Below are positions 34,287-43,168 of a DNA stretch of 64,000 bases, piece by piece. The position numbers and the translations under genes were made by a program. Origin of the DNA: Kribbella voronezhensis (lineage in GTDB: Bacteria > Actinomycetota > Actinomycetes > Propionibacteriales > Kribbellaceae). Location: contig NZ_SOCE01000001.1 in NCBI RefSeq assembly GCF_004365175.1, forward strand, positions 2,901,154 through 2,965,153, read 5' to 3'. The notes under the pieces are model-generated. The model ran no database searches and was not told the origin of the DNA. It worked only from the letters and a program-made list of their open reading frames with translations. Positions within the stretch are counted from its first letter, which is position 1. Each line of letters opens with the position of its first letter.

Positions 34287-35204
34287 GTGAAGCGGCCGGG
34301 TCCCCTGCGGGACCTGGTGGTCATCGGCGCATCCGCCGGCGGGGTCGAGGCGCTCCGTGCACTGGTGTCCGCCTTGCCGCCGGACCTGCAGGCCGGCGTA
34401 CTGATCGTGTTGCATCTGCGCGAAGGCAGTACGAGCGCTCTGGCGCACATCCTCGATACGGCCGGTCCCTTGCCGGCGCGCTTCGCCGAGGACGGGGCTC
34501 CGATCGAGAACGGCCACCTGTACGTCGCGCCGCCTGATCACCACCTGCTCGTCAACGGCGGGCACCTCAGCTTGTCCGACCGGCCCGCCGAGAACGGGCA
34601 CCGTCCGTCCATCGACGCGCTCTTCCGATCTGCCGCGAACGATCGCGGCCGATCGGCCGTAGGCGTCGTCTTGTCCGGCGTGCTCGACGACGGCACCGCG
34701 GGGCTGGCTGCGATCAAGTCGCGCGGCGGGATGGCGATCGTCCAGGACCCGGCGGACGCGGCGTACCCAGGGATGCCGGACAGTGCGCTGGCCAACGTCG
34801 AGATCGATCAGCTGCTGCCTGCCGCGGCCATCGGCGCCGAGCTCGGCCAGATCCTCGCCGCACCGGCCGGCCTGGTCTGTCCGGACTGCGGCGGCGGGCT
34901 GTCCGTCCTGACCCCCGACCAGTCGGGGGTCGGCTGCCGTTCCGGCCATGTCTGGTCGGCCGACGCGCTCCTCGACACCACCGACCAGCCGCTCCAGGCG
35001 GCCTTGTGGACAGCGGTGCGCTCCCTGGACAACAAGGTCGAGCTCGCCGAACGGATGGCGGCCACCGCGCGGCAGCGCGGGAACGTGGCGCTGGCGCAGC
35101 GGTATTCGGGGTCGATGGAAGAGGCCCGGGCGGCGGCCAGGCTTCTGCGCAACAGACTGACCGCGGGTGAGTCCGAGGTTGCCAGAGACGGCGAGGTGAA
35201 CTGA
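34287..35204 (+). CDS. CheB-type protein-glutamate methylesterase without a receiver domain
   Basis: A 305-residue protein. The catalytic domain starts at once: VVIGASAGGVEALRALVSAL (nucleophile Ser), VLIVLHLREGSTSALAHIL (His) and GVVLSGVLDDGTAGL (Asp). After the esterase domain come a zinc-ribbon-like segment (CPDCGGG ... GCRSGHVW) and a helical C-terminus (LDNKVELAERMAATARQRGN). The missing receiver domain and nearby CheR-PAS suggest signalling outside classical chemotaxis. Stop overlaps the next ATG by one base. Confidence 0.9.
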   Translation: MKRPGPLRDLVVIGASAGGVEALRALVSALPPDLQAGVLIVLHLREGSTSALAHILDTAGPLPARFAEDGAPIENGHLYVAPPDHHLLVNGGHLSLSDRPAENGHRPSIDALFRSAANDRGRSAVGVVLSGVLDDGTAGLAAIKSRGGMAIVQDPADAAYPGMPDSALANVEIDQLLPAAAIGAELGQILAAPAGLVCPDCGGGLSVLTPDQSGVGCRSGHVWSADALLDTTDQPLQAALWTAVRSLDNKVELAERMAATARQRGNVALAQRYSGSMEEARAAARLLRNRLTAGESEVARDGEVN

Positions 35205-35995
35205 TGGGTCATGGTGGCCCCCTCGACATCGCCGTCCGGACGGTCGGCGAGGCGATCGTCATCACGCCTTCCGGCGTCCTGGAGGTGGCCACGGCGCCGC
35301 AGTTGCGGACCCTGCTGTTCAAGGCGCTCGCGGACCAGCCGGGAGCTGTCATCGTGCAGTTGCAGGATCTTGTCCTCGCCAAGGCCTACACGCTCAGCCT
35401 GTTCACCGCGGTGGCGCGACAGACCGCGGACTGGTCCGGCATCCCCTTGCTGCTCGTCGCCGGTCAGCGGAACACCCGCGCGTTCCAGGTGGAGTCCGCG
35501 GCCGTCGCCCGGTTCATCCCGGTCTTCGCCGACCTCGCGTCGGCGCTGGCCGCGATCCACACTCCCCCGGCCCGGCAGCTGACCAGACTCCGGTTGCCGT
35601 CGGATCCGAACAGTTGCCGAGTCGCCCGGCGGTTCGTCGCGGCGACCTGCGAGCTGTGGCGCTGCGAGGACCTGTCCGAGGACGCCGTCGCCATCGTGTC
35701 GGAGCTGATCGGCAACGTCGTACGGCACACCCGCTCCGATGCCGATCTCCGGCTCGAGTTGCGTCGGCAACTGCTCACGGTGGCGGTCTCCGACACCGAC
35801 CCGGGCTTCCCGGTACGCCGGCCGCCGTCCACCACCAGGGAAAGCGGGCTCGGGCTGGGCATCGTCACCGAGCTGGCAACCGCGTGGGGTGCCAACGCGA
35901 CCTCGACCGGCGGCAAGGTGATCTGGGCGACGCTGCGGCTCGAGCCGCTGAACGCCAAGCTCGCGATCAACAACGACTGGTGTAACGGCCGCTAG
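35204..35995 (+). CDS. STAS plus HATPase (RsbW-like) fusion protein
   Basis: A 263-residue fusion. Residues about 5-120 form a STAS-like domain (AIVITPSGVLEVATAPQLRT, VIVQLQDLVLAKAYTLSLF), though the usual Ser is replaced by an AYTLS loop. Residues about 135-245 form a GHKL kinase: EDAVAIVSELIGNVVRHTRS (N box), VSDTDPGFP (G1) and GLGLGIV (G2). Such kinases phosphorylate STAS antagonists. Putting both in one chain implies self-inhibition or coupling to the STAS protein at 33881. Confidence 0.88.
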   Translation: MGHGGPLDIAVRTVGEAIVITPSGVLEVATAPQLRTLLFKALADQPGAVIVQLQDLVLAKAYTLSLFTAVARQTADWSGIPLLLVAGQRNTRAFQVESAAVARFIPVFADLASALAAIHTPPARQLTRLRLPSDPNSCRVARRFVAATCELWRCEDLSEDAVAIVSELIGNVVRHTRSDADLRLELRRQLLTVAVSDTDPGFPVRRPPSTTRESGLGLGIVTELATAWGANATSTGGKVIWATLRLEPLNAKLAINNDWCNGR

Positions 35996-36004
35996 CGTGA
36001 CGGC

Positions 36005-37895
36005 GTGATCACCCCCACCGCGGCCGACTCCGCGGACCTCGAAGCCCTGCTCGACTACCTGCGCGAGTCCCGTGGCTTCGACTTCGGCGGGTACAAGCGG
36101 ACCAGTCTCGGCCGCCGGATCCGGCACCGGATGGACCAGGTCGAGGTCGGCAGCTATCACGACTACCTCGACCTGCTCCAGGTCGATCCGGGCGAGTTCA
36201 CGGCACTGTTCAACACGATCCTGATCAACGTCACCAGCTTCTTCCGCGATCCGCAGTCCTGGCAGGTGCTGCAAACCCAGGTGGATCCCAGCACTCCTGA
36301 CCGAGCGGAGTCCCGGCGACCCACTCCGGGCCTGGAGCACCGGCTGCTCCTCCGGCCAGGAGGCCTACACGCTGGCGATGCTGCTCGCCGAGGAACTCGG
36401 CCTCGACAACTACCTGAAGCAGGTGAAGATCTACGCCACCGACATCGACGACGAGGCGCTCACCCAGGCGAGGCAGGCCGCGTTCTCCGCGGCGGATCTG
36501 CAGGACGTGCCCGAGGACCTGCGGACGAAGTACTTCGAACTCCGCGACGGCCGGTACCTGTTCCATCCGGAGCTGCGCCGTACGGTGATCTTCGGGCGCA
36601 ACGACCTGGTCCAGGACGCGCCCATCTCGCGGGTGGACCTGCTGCTGTGCCGCAACACGTTGATGTACTTCAACGCGGAAACCCAGCAGCGGATGTTGAA
36701 CCGTTTCCACTTCGCGCTGGTTCCCCGCGGCGTGCTCTTCCTCGGCCGCGCGGAGATGCTGCTCGGCCGGACCCGGCTGTTCGAGCCGATCGACCTGAAG
36801 CAGCGGATCTTCCGCCGGGTGGCGAACCGGACGGTGAACGCCGGGCGCTCCACCGCTGGTCCCGCCGGCGACCAGGAGCGACCGAGTGAGCGGCTGCACG
36901 AACTCGCCTTCGTCGCGAGCCCGATCGCCCAGCTGCTGATCGGCGCCGACAACACCCTGGTGATGCAGACCGATCAGGCGGCGACCCTGTTCGGCCTGTC
37001 CGGACGTGACCTCGGCCGGCCGGTCCGGGAGCTGGACGTCTCGCACCAGCCGCTGGCCCTGCGCAGCTACCTGGACCAGGTGGTCGCCGAGCGCAAGCCG
37101 GTCCGGGTCTCCGAGGTGGAGTTCGGCCGTCCGGGCGGCATCGTGCACTGGTTCGAGGTCCACCTGAACCCGGTCACCGAGGGCAACGAACTGCTCGGTG
37201 TCTCGGTGGCCTATCACGACGTCAGTGCGATCCGGGCGCTGCGGCTGGAGGTCGACCGGGCCGGGCGCCAACTGGAGACCACGAACGCCGAACTCCAGTC
37301 CACGAACGAAGAACTGGAGACCACGAACGAAGAGCTCCAATCGACTATCGAGGAACTGGAGACCACCAACGAGGAGCTCCAGTCGACCAACGAAGAACTG
37401 GAGACGATGAACGAGGAACTGCAGTCGGCGAACGACGAACTGCAGAGCATCAACGAGGCGGTGCGCGAACGGAGTACGGAACTGAACGACGTGAACGACT
37501 TCCTCGAGTCCGTGCTGACCGCGTTCACGGTCGGGGTCGTCGTGGTCGATCTCGAACTGCTGGTGCTCGCCTGGAACGCCGCCGCCCAGGAGCTGTGGGG
37601 CGTCCGCGGTGACGAGGCCGAGGGCCGGCATCTGCTCAACCTCGACGTCGGGCTGCCTGCCGACGTACTGCGGCCGCTGGTCCGCGACGCGCTGAACGGG
37701 TCGGGGTCGGCGACCGAGGCCGTGGTGGAGGCAGTCAATCGGCGCGGCCGGGCCATCGTCGTACGGTTGATCTGCAGCGTGCTGAGCGGCGCCGAGGGAC
37801 GGCGGCGCGGGGTGCTGCTCACCATGGAGCAGATCGATTCCGGTGAGGCACGAGGCTCAGAACCGCTCCCCGAAGGTGGCCGGGCCCTACGATGA
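36005..37895 (+). pseudogene. CheR-PAS signalling methyltransferase, broken by a one-base insertion
   Basis: Starting at the GTG at 36005, the frame gives the CheR N-terminus (LDYLRESRGFDFGGYKRTSL, INVTSFFRDPQSWQVLQTQV) and then turns to nonsense. Removing one G of GTGG at 36281-36284 restores IPALLTERSPGDPLRAWSTG then CSSGQEAYTLAMLLAEELGL, the SAM-binding core. A 629-residue protein results: CheR, a PAS domain from about 300, the coiled coil of repeated ETTNEELQSTNEEL units and a second PAS. Either a recent mutation or a sequencing error; everything else is intact. Confidence 0.85.
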
Positions 37896-37899
37896 CGGC

Positions 37900-38931
37900 G
37901 TGACTGGGGATTCGAAGAAGCAGGCGAGCCGGCCGACCGTGCAAGACGTCGCCCGGGAGGCGGGCGTGTCCCCGTCGACCGTTTCGCGCGCGCTGCACAC
38001 CCGTGGTTACGCCTCCCGCGAGGTCCGCGAGCGGGTCCAGGCGGTCGCCCAGCGGCTCGGCTACGTCCCGAACCACATGGCCCGGAACCTGCGCAGCCGG
38101 ACGTCGACGGCGATCGGCGTACTGATCTCCGACCTGCGCAACCCGTTCTACGCCGACCTGGCCGCGGGGGTGGAGGAAGTACTGCGCGCCGAGGGGCACC
38201 AGATGATCCTGGTGAACGACAACGGCGACCCCGACGAGGAGATGCACGCGGCCGAGACGCTGCTGGCCATGCAGGTCGCCGGCGTGATCGTGACCCCGGT
38301 CGCCGCGGGCTGCTCGAAGATGTTGCAGGACAACGGGATCCACGTCGTCTGCGCCGACCGGCGGCTCGGCCGGACCGGCTCCGACGCGGTTCTGAGCGAC
38401 AACAAAGCGGGTGCCCAGGAGCTGACCCAACACCTGATCGACCTGGGCCACGAGCGGATCGGCCTGCTGATCGACGAGACGAAATGGTCCACCGGGGCCG
38501 GTCGACTGTCCGGATTCCGGGCAGCTCACGAAATTGCTGGAATCGATCTCGACGACGATCTGATCGTCTACACCAGCTTCGACGCCGACGCCGCCCGGCA
38601 GAGCACCCGGGAACTGCTGAACGACCACCACGTCACCGCGATCATGGCCGCCAACAACGTGCTGGCGCAGGGCGCACTGGCCGAAATCAAGCACCGCAGG
38701 CTGCGAATCCCGCACAAGATCAGCCTGGCGGCGTACGACGACGTGCCCTGGATGTCACTCGTCCAGCCCGGGATCACCACCGTCGATCAGCACACTGTGG
38801 ATATAGGCCGTAGCGCTGCGCAACTGTTGCTGGCCCGGATCCGGGACGAACTGCCCGCCAGACACCGCACGATCCGGGTCGCGCCGCGGCTGATTGTGCG
38901 CGGATCCACCGGATCTCCTCCCCGCAACTAG
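37900..38931 (+). CDS. LacI family transcriptional regulator
   Basis: A 343-residue repressor. The helix-turn-helix and hinge are standard: TVQDVAREAGVSPSTVSRAL, VAQRLGYVPNHMARNLRSR. The periplasmic-binding-like domain begins IGVLISDLRNPFYADLAAGV and ends VDIGRSAAQLLLARI. I chose the GTG at 37900, just after the CheR-PAS stop, because the DNA-binding domain starts soon after. It precedes the SIS isomerase gene by 24 bases and probably regulates it. Confidence 0.92.
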   Translation: MTGDSKKQASRPTVQDVAREAGVSPSTVSRALHTRGYASREVRERVQAVAQRLGYVPNHMARNLRSRTSTAIGVLISDLRNPFYADLAAGVEEVLRAEGHQMILVNDNGDPDEEMHAAETLLAMQVAGVIVTPVAAGCSKMLQDNGIHVVCADRRLGRTGSDAVLSDNKAGAQELTQHLIDLGHERIGLLIDETKWSTGAGRLSGFRAAHEIAGIDLDDDLIVYTSFDADAARQSTRELLNDHHVTAIMAANNVLAQGALAEIKHRRLRIPHKISLAAYDDVPWMSLVQPGITTVDQHTVDIGRSAAQLLLARIRDELPARHRTIRVAPRLIVRGSTGSPPRN

Positions 38932-38955
38932 CAAAACTGGCGTACCACCGTCCAC

Positions 38956-39540
38956 ATGACCCAAATTTATGTGGACCGAGTCATCGCCAGGCAGCTCGAC
39001 CGTCACGCCGAGGTCGCCTACGCGATGCACAGCCAGCTGGACGCGATCCAACAGGTCGCCGACGAGCTCATCCGCCGACTGGACTCGGGCGGAGTGCTCT
39101 ACACCTACGGCAACGGAGGATCCGCTGCCGACGCCCAACACCTGGTCGGTGAGCTCATCGGCCGCTACCTGCGGGAACGGCGGCCGCTACCCGCCGTTGC
39201 CCTGGTCGGCGACGCGGCCGTGACGAGCTGCATCTCCAACGACTACTCCTACGACGAAGTGTTCTCCCGCCAGGTGGAGGCCCTGGCGCGGCCGAACGAC
39301 ATGGTGATCGGGTTCACCACCTCCGGTACGTCGCCGACCGTGGTGAAGGGGCTCGCGATGGCCCGCTCGCGCGGCGCGTGCTCGGTCGCCTTCACCTCCA
39401 CCCGCGGGATCGCCCTGGCGGCAGCGGCCGACCTGGCGATCGTCGTACCGGCGGAGGAGACCGCCCGGATCCAGGAGATGCATCTGGTCGCGCTGCACCT
39501 CGTCAGTGAGCTGGTCGATCAATGGGCGACCGCCTGCTGA
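38956..39540 (+). CDS. SIS domain phosphosugar isomerase (GmhA-like)
   Basis: A 194-residue SIS-fold protein like sedoheptulose-7-phosphate isomerase: GGVLYTYGNGGSAADAQHLV, then GDAAVTSCISNDYSYDEVFS and the sugar-phosphate loop IGFTTSGTSPTVVKGLAMAR. The conserved EMHLVALHLVSELVD follows. No heptose pathway genes flank it. The preceding LacI regulator suggests catabolism of, or response to, a sugar phosphate. Confidence 0.88.
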   Translation: MTQIYVDRVIARQLDRHAEVAYAMHSQLDAIQQVADELIRRLDSGGVLYTYGNGGSAADAQHLVGELIGRYLRERRPLPAVALVGDAAVTSCISNDYSYDEVFSRQVEALARPNDMVIGFTTSGTSPTVVKGLAMARSRGACSVAFTSTRGIALAAAADLAIVVPAEETARIQEMHLVALHLVSELVDQWATAC

Positions 39541-39661
39541 TCGCACCACTTCCGCCCGAGCGGCGGTCCGGGCGAACCCTGTGCGCCCGGTCCGCCGCTC
39601 TGTACTGGTAGCGTCCTGTGTCCCCCGCATTGGCGTCCGGCGTACCGAAGAAGGAATGTTC

Positions 39662-40393
39662 ATGGGCGAGAGCTCCTCCAAGATCATCGTCGTCGTGCCG
39701 ACCTACAACGAGCGGGAGAACCTGCCCGTCCTGGCCGGCCTCCTGTCGGACCTGCGGCTGCCCGGCCTGCAGATGCTGGTGGTGGACGACAACTCCCCCG
39801 ACGGCACCGGCGCCGTGGCCGACGAACTGGCCGAGAAGGCGCCCGAGCAGGTCGCCGTACTGCACCGGACCGAGAAGGACGGCCTCGGCCGCGCCTACAT
39901 CGCGGGCATCACCCGGGCCCTGGCCGAGGACGCCGACATCGTGATCCAGATGGACGCCGACCTGTCCCACCCCGCCTCGGTGATCCCGACCATGGTCGAG
40001 ACGCTGCGGACCACCGACGCCGGCGTGGTGATCGGCTCCCGGTACGTCGAAGGTGGCTCGGCCGCGGCCGAGTGGGCCTGGCACCGACGACTGCTGTCGG
40101 CGTTCGCGAACGTCTACGTGAACACCATCCTGCGGCTGCACGTGAAGGACGCCACGGCCGGCTTCAAGGCCTGGAAGGCGGACACCCTGCGCGCGATCGA
40201 CGTCTCGACCATCCAGAGCAACGGCTACTCGTTCCAGGTGGAGATGAACTACCGGACCGTACGCCGCGGCCTGCGCATCGCCGAGGTCCCGATCCGCTTC
40301 GAGGAACGCACCGTCGGCGCCTCCAAGATGACCCTCAAGGTCCAACTCGAATCCGCCATGATGCCCTGGAAACTCCTCTTCAAGCGCTCCTGA
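39662..40393 (+). CDS. Polyprenol monophosphomannose synthase (DPM1-like GT2)
   Basis: A 243-residue GT2 enzyme lacking the C-terminal membrane domain. IIVVVPTYNERENLPVLAGL, MLVVDDNSPDGTG, VIQMDADLSHPASVIP (DxD) and GSRYVEGGS are diagnostic. It transfers mannose from GDP-mannose to polyprenyl phosphate, feeding lipoglycan and protein O-mannosylation. The ATG at 39662 is spaced correctly from AAGGA; an ATG two codons earlier is less well placed. Confidence 0.92.
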   Translation: MGESSSKIIVVVPTYNERENLPVLAGLLSDLRLPGLQMLVVDDNSPDGTGAVADELAEKAPEQVAVLHRTEKDGLGRAYIAGITRALAEDADIVIQMDADLSHPASVIPTMVETLRTTDAGVVIGSRYVEGGSAAAEWAWHRRLLSAFANVYVNTILRLHVKDATAGFKAWKADTLRAIDVSTIQSNGYSFQVEMNYRTVRRGLRIAEVPIRFEERTVGASKMTLKVQLESAMMPWKLLFKRS

Positions 40394-40572
40394 CCTTTGC
40401 CGTCACCCCGGCAGCGCTGTGCGTTGCGGTGCGGTGCATCTTGGCCACCATGCTGGACGCGACCAGCAGGGCCGCACTGTCGCGGATCGTGTCCGCGTCA
40501 ACCTGGGTGCCGTAGCGTGCCACCCGGCGGACGAAGCGCGGCTCTTGACCCGGTGCTGGTGAGAGCTGCGGA

Positions 40573-40923
40573 TCAGCCGTACCCGAGGGCGTGCAGGCGG
40601 GCGTCGTCGATGCCGAAGTGATGCGCGATCTCGTGCACGACAGTGATGTTCACCTCGTCGACAACGTCCTCGACGGTCTCGCAGATCGACAGCGTCGGAT
40701 TGCGATAGATCGTGATCCGATCCGGCAGCACGCCGCCGTAGTAGTGCCCCCGCTCGGTCAACGGAATCCCCTCATAGACCCCGAGCAACTCCGGATCACT
40801 CGCCGGCGCATCGTCCTCGACGAACACAGCCACGTTGTCGATCAACGCCGCCAACTCCCCCGGCACCAAATCCAACGCCTCGGACACCAACCCCTCGAAG
40901 TCCGCCCGACTCATCTCAATCAC
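40573..40923 (-). CDS. Zincin-like metallopeptidase family protein
   Basis: A 116-residue protein with the motif VVHEIAHHFGIDDARLHALG near its C-terminus (HExxH plus third ligand Asp/His region), as in the small zincin_1 family. It begins MIEMSRADFEGLVSEALDLV. Cytoplasmic; substrate unknown. The 180 bases between it and the mannosyltransferase hold no recognised gene, only a short open minus-strand stretch (VDADTIRDSAALLVASSMVA) that may be decayed coding sequence. Confidence 0.9.
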   Translation of the reverse strand: MIEMSRADFEGLVSEALDLVPGELAALIDNVAVFVEDDAPASDPELLGVYEGIPLTERGHYYGGVLPDRITIYRNPTLSICETVEDVVDEVNITVVHEIAHHFGIDDARLHALGYG

Positions 40924-41549
40924 CCCACCACCCTAGTGACCCTCCCCACACCCACCCCGTACTCCGTACGCCGGCCCCCCGTTGTCTAAGCGCACCCACA
41001 CGCCCTCCTAGCCCCCTCCCCGCCTCCCCGCCTCTCAGCCCTCTCCCCGGCCTCCTCGGCTGCCGCAGGCCTGTCCACGGCCTCCCGGCCAGCGCGCCCT
41101 TTCACGGCCTCACCGCCCCCTCCGCCCTCTCCACGGCCTGCCCGGCTGCCTCGGGCCTGTCCACGGCTCCCCGGCTAGCGCGCCCGTTCCACTGCTTCCC
41201 CGCCTTCCTCAGCCCCTCCCAGCCTTCCCGCTTCCTCAGCCTTTCCAGGCCTCCTGCTGCCTCGGCGCTCGCCGACCCTTCGCCTCTCCCCTCGCGTCCC
41301 CCGGCGCCCCTCCCCTCGCATGCCTCAGCGCCCCCTCCGCCCGCACTTTGCCGCGCGCCCATCGCCCTCACCCGCACCCCACCCACGCCCTCACCCGCAC
41401 CCCACCCACGCCTTCTCCCCCACCCCACCCCCCACCCCACCCCCCGGCCTCCCCTCCCCAATCCCCCTTGCCAGGAACTCGTTTTGGACCTCAGCCCGGT
41501 GTCCTCTATGCTTACGGCTGTCCCTGGAGCTTCGGCTCCCGCGGTCCGA
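40924..41549. other. Non-coding, C-rich low-complexity region before the tRNA cluster
   Basis: About 625 bases with a strong C bias on the plus strand. A stretch near 41057-41120 (CGGCTGCC, GGCCTGTCCACGGC, AGCGCGCCC) recurs in degenerate form near 41146-41205, and 41340-41465 is almost pure C-rich repeats of the CCCCACCC kind. Long open frames on either strand here are compositional artefacts. The tRNA promoter must lie near the right end. Confidence 0.6.
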
Positions 41550-41622
41550 GTCCCCATCGTCTAGTGGCCTAGGACGCTGCCCTTTCAAGGCGGTAACGCG
41601 GGTTCGAATCCCGTTGGGGATA
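41550..41622 (+). tRNA. tRNA-Glu (anticodon TTC)
   Basis: Cloverleaf with acceptor GTCCCCA pairing TGGGGAT, anticodon loop CTTTCAA on a 5-bp stem and a GGTTCGAATCC T-arm. CCA is not encoded. Confidence 0.95.
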
Positions 41623-41681
41623 CGGTCGAAAGACCGATGTCGGCAAGGCTCGCAAGATGGTGTAGCATCATCGAGCAATCT

Positions 41682-41758
41682 GGCCCAGTAGCGCAGTTGG
41701 TTAGCGTGCCGCCCTGTCACGGCGGAGGTCGCGGGTTCGAGTCCCGTCTGGGTCGCCA
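41682..41758 (+). tRNA. tRNA-Asp (anticodon GTC)
   Basis: Acceptor GGCCCAG pairs CTGGGTC, the anticodon loop contains CTGTCAC, and a GGTTCGAGTCC T-arm is present. A discriminator G is followed by an encoded CCA. Confidence 0.95.
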
Positions 41759-41765
41759 GGAGAGA

Positions 41766-41806
41766 AGTGGCGGCGGGTGTCCACACACCGCCGCCATATT
41801 TTCTCT
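41766..41806 (+). terminator. Hairpin between tRNA-Asp and tRNA-Phe
   Basis: GGCGGCGGGTGT pairs with ACACCGCCGCC (one bulge) and is followed by ATATTTTCTC. It resembles a Rho-independent terminator, which would separate tRNA-Phe transcription from the two tRNA genes before it, or mark processing. Confidence 0.55.
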
Positions 41807-41809
41807 CCC

Positions 41810-41882
41810 GGTCAGGTAGCTCAGCTGGTAGAGCGTCCGCCTGAAAAGCGGAAGGTCGGCGGTTCGAGACCGCCCCTGACCA
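41810..41882 (+). tRNA. tRNA-Phe (anticodon GAA), integration site of the AICE
   Basis: Acceptor GGTCAGG pairs CCTGACC, the anticodon loop is CTGAAAA, and the T-arm is GGTTCGAGACC. The 3' part from the anticodon loop on is repeated at 59676-59718; the element therefore restored the gene on insertion. Confidence 0.95.
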
Positions 41883-41883
41883 C
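41841..41883 (+). other. attL: tRNA-Phe 3' end, left copy of the 43-base direct repeat
   Basis: Identical to 59676-59718; the flanking bases differ on both sides. It starts at the anticodon loop and ends one base after the tRNA, as usual for tyrosine-integrase AICEs. Confidence 0.9.
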
Positions 41884-41894
41884 ACTTCTGACCT

Positions 41895-41918
41895 GCGGTT
41901 TCTCCATCGGAGAACCGC
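41895..41918. terminator. Hairpin between tRNA-Phe and the integrase gene
   Basis: GCGGTT-TCTCC and GGAGAACCGC form a 10-bp stem with one bulged base. It lies between the convergent tRNA and int genes. A copy with one changed base lies in the relic at 60231. Confidence 0.5.
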
Positions 41919-41935
41919 CGACCTCCCGCAAATGA

Positions 41936-41954
41936 CCGCAACGTGGACCGCAAC
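41936..41954 (+). repeat. Left pair of CCGCAAC repeats, candidate integrase arm sites
   Basis: CCGCAAC occurs twice with 5 bases between (41936 and 41948). The same pair with the same spacing is near the right end at 59573. It lies between attL and the int stop codon. Confidence 0.5.
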
Positions 41955-41956
41955 GC

Positions 41957-43168
41957 CTATCCGGCGAGATGCTCCGCGAGCTGGTCGAGCGCCTTCCGCT
42001 GGTCCTCAAGTGATGCGTGCGCGTAGACAGCCATGGTCACCTGGACGTCCGCGTGCCCGACGATCGCCTGGACGATGTGCGGCGGCACCTTCAGCCGTAG
42101 GAGCAAGGTCACACAGCTATGCCGCAGATCGTGGAAGCGCATCTTCCCGAGTTCGGCCGCGTCCCGCAGCGGGTACCAAGTCCGCCGCAGGTTGTCCGGC
42201 TCGATCGGCGTTCCAATCTCAGTCGTGAACACATAGCCGGTGTCGATCCATTTCTCACCGGCCGCGAGCCGTTCCATCGCCTGCTGCTTCTTATGACTCC
42301 TGAGCGCATCAACGCAAAGCTCGATCAGCGGCACCGTGCGGCGTGACTTCTTCGTCTTCGGAGTGACGGCCCGAAGCACACCGTCGACTCGTTGCAGCGT
42401 CCTCCGGATCTCAACTGTCTTCTCTGCCCAATCGATGTCGTGCCATTGCAGTCCGAGTAGCTCACCGCGACGCAATCCCATGAACAGAGCCAGCGCGAAC
42501 AATGCGTATAGCCGGGTGGTCTTCGCTGCCTCCAACAACAGTCGGGCCTGATCCTCTGTCGCTCCCCGGTTGGTGTCGTACTGCGCGCCCTGCACCTGGA
42601 CCAGCTTCGCGACATTGCGCTGGAGGACTTCCTCTCTGACTGCCGCCGACAACGCGTTCCGCAGTACCGCGTGAATCTGCTCTACAAGCCGGTCTGACGG
42701 ACGCTGCTTGCAGCACCGGCCGACAGCGCAGCACCTCGCCTTATCGCCGCGCCGCTCGTCATATCCATGCAGGCAGCAAAGGCACATGTTCTGAATCCGC
42801 TTCATAAACAGCCGGACATCGGCGCCGCTCAGCTTGTACAGCTTCTTCCGCCCAAGGTGAGGAATGAGATGCACCCGCGACACCAACTCGTAGCCCTGGT
42901 GAGTCTTCGGCTTCTTCGAGGGCTTCACGATGTGCTCCAACCAGTACTTGAGGAAGGCTTCGACGGTCCAGTTGGTTGCCTCGGCCGGGATCCCCTTGTC
43001 TGATTTCGACTGCAGATCCCGGAGCTTGCGGACGGTCTCGTCCCTGTCCTTGCTCGACACCTCCTGTCGGGCATACGTGCCGTCGGCTTGCAGTAGGTAG
43101 GCCGCTCCGTACCAGCGCTTCTTACTCTCGCGGTAGAACACCGAACCGTCGCCGTTTGCGGATTTCAT
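41957..43168 (-). CDS. int: Tyrosine site-specific integrase
   Basis: A 403-residue recombinase. N-terminal AP2-like and SAM-like arm/core-binding parts are followed by the catalytic domain: Arg233 in MGLRRGELLGLQW, His346 and Arg349 in FHDLRHS, His372 in VGHAD and Tyr382 in MAVYAHAS. A Cys-rich insert at about 128-155 (CLCCLHGYD ... CCAVGRCC) is common in actinobacterial integrases and may bind zinc. It recombines attP with the tRNA-Phe attB. Overlaps xis by ATGA. Confidence 0.95.
   Translation of the reverse strand: MKSANGDGSVFYRESKKRWYGAAYLLQADGTYARQEVSSKDRDETVRKLRDLQSKSDKGIPAEATNWTVEAFLKYWLEHIVKPSKKPKTHQGYELVSRVHLIPHLGRKKLYKLSGADVRLFMKRIQNMCLCCLHGYDERRGDKARCCAVGRCCKQRPSDRLVEQIHAVLRNALSAAVREEVLQRNVAKLVQVQGAQYDTNRGATEDQARLLLEAAKTTRLYALFALALFMGLRRGELLGLQWHDIDWAEKTVEIRRTLQRVDGVLRAVTPKTKKSRRTVPLIELCVDALRSHKKQQAMERLAAGEKWIDTGYVFTTEIGTPIEPDNLRRTWYPLRDAAELGKMRFHDLRHSCVTLLLRLKVPPHIVQAIVGHADVQVTMAVYAHASLEDQRKALDQLAEHLAG

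Noticed and set aside
34808..36340. Long minus-strand frame under the CheB and STAS-kinase genes
   Set aside because: It is antisense to genes with clear catalytic motifs and itself shows no domain.
40394..40572. Short open minus-strand stretch between the mannosyltransferase and zincin genes
   Set aside because: Plausible codons over about 40 residues but no start, ribosome site or domain; at most decayed coding sequence.
41102..41557. A 151-codon minus-strand frame before the tRNA cluster
   Set aside because: Almost pure Gly/Arg/Ala low complexity caused by the C-rich DNA; no ribosome site or known domain.
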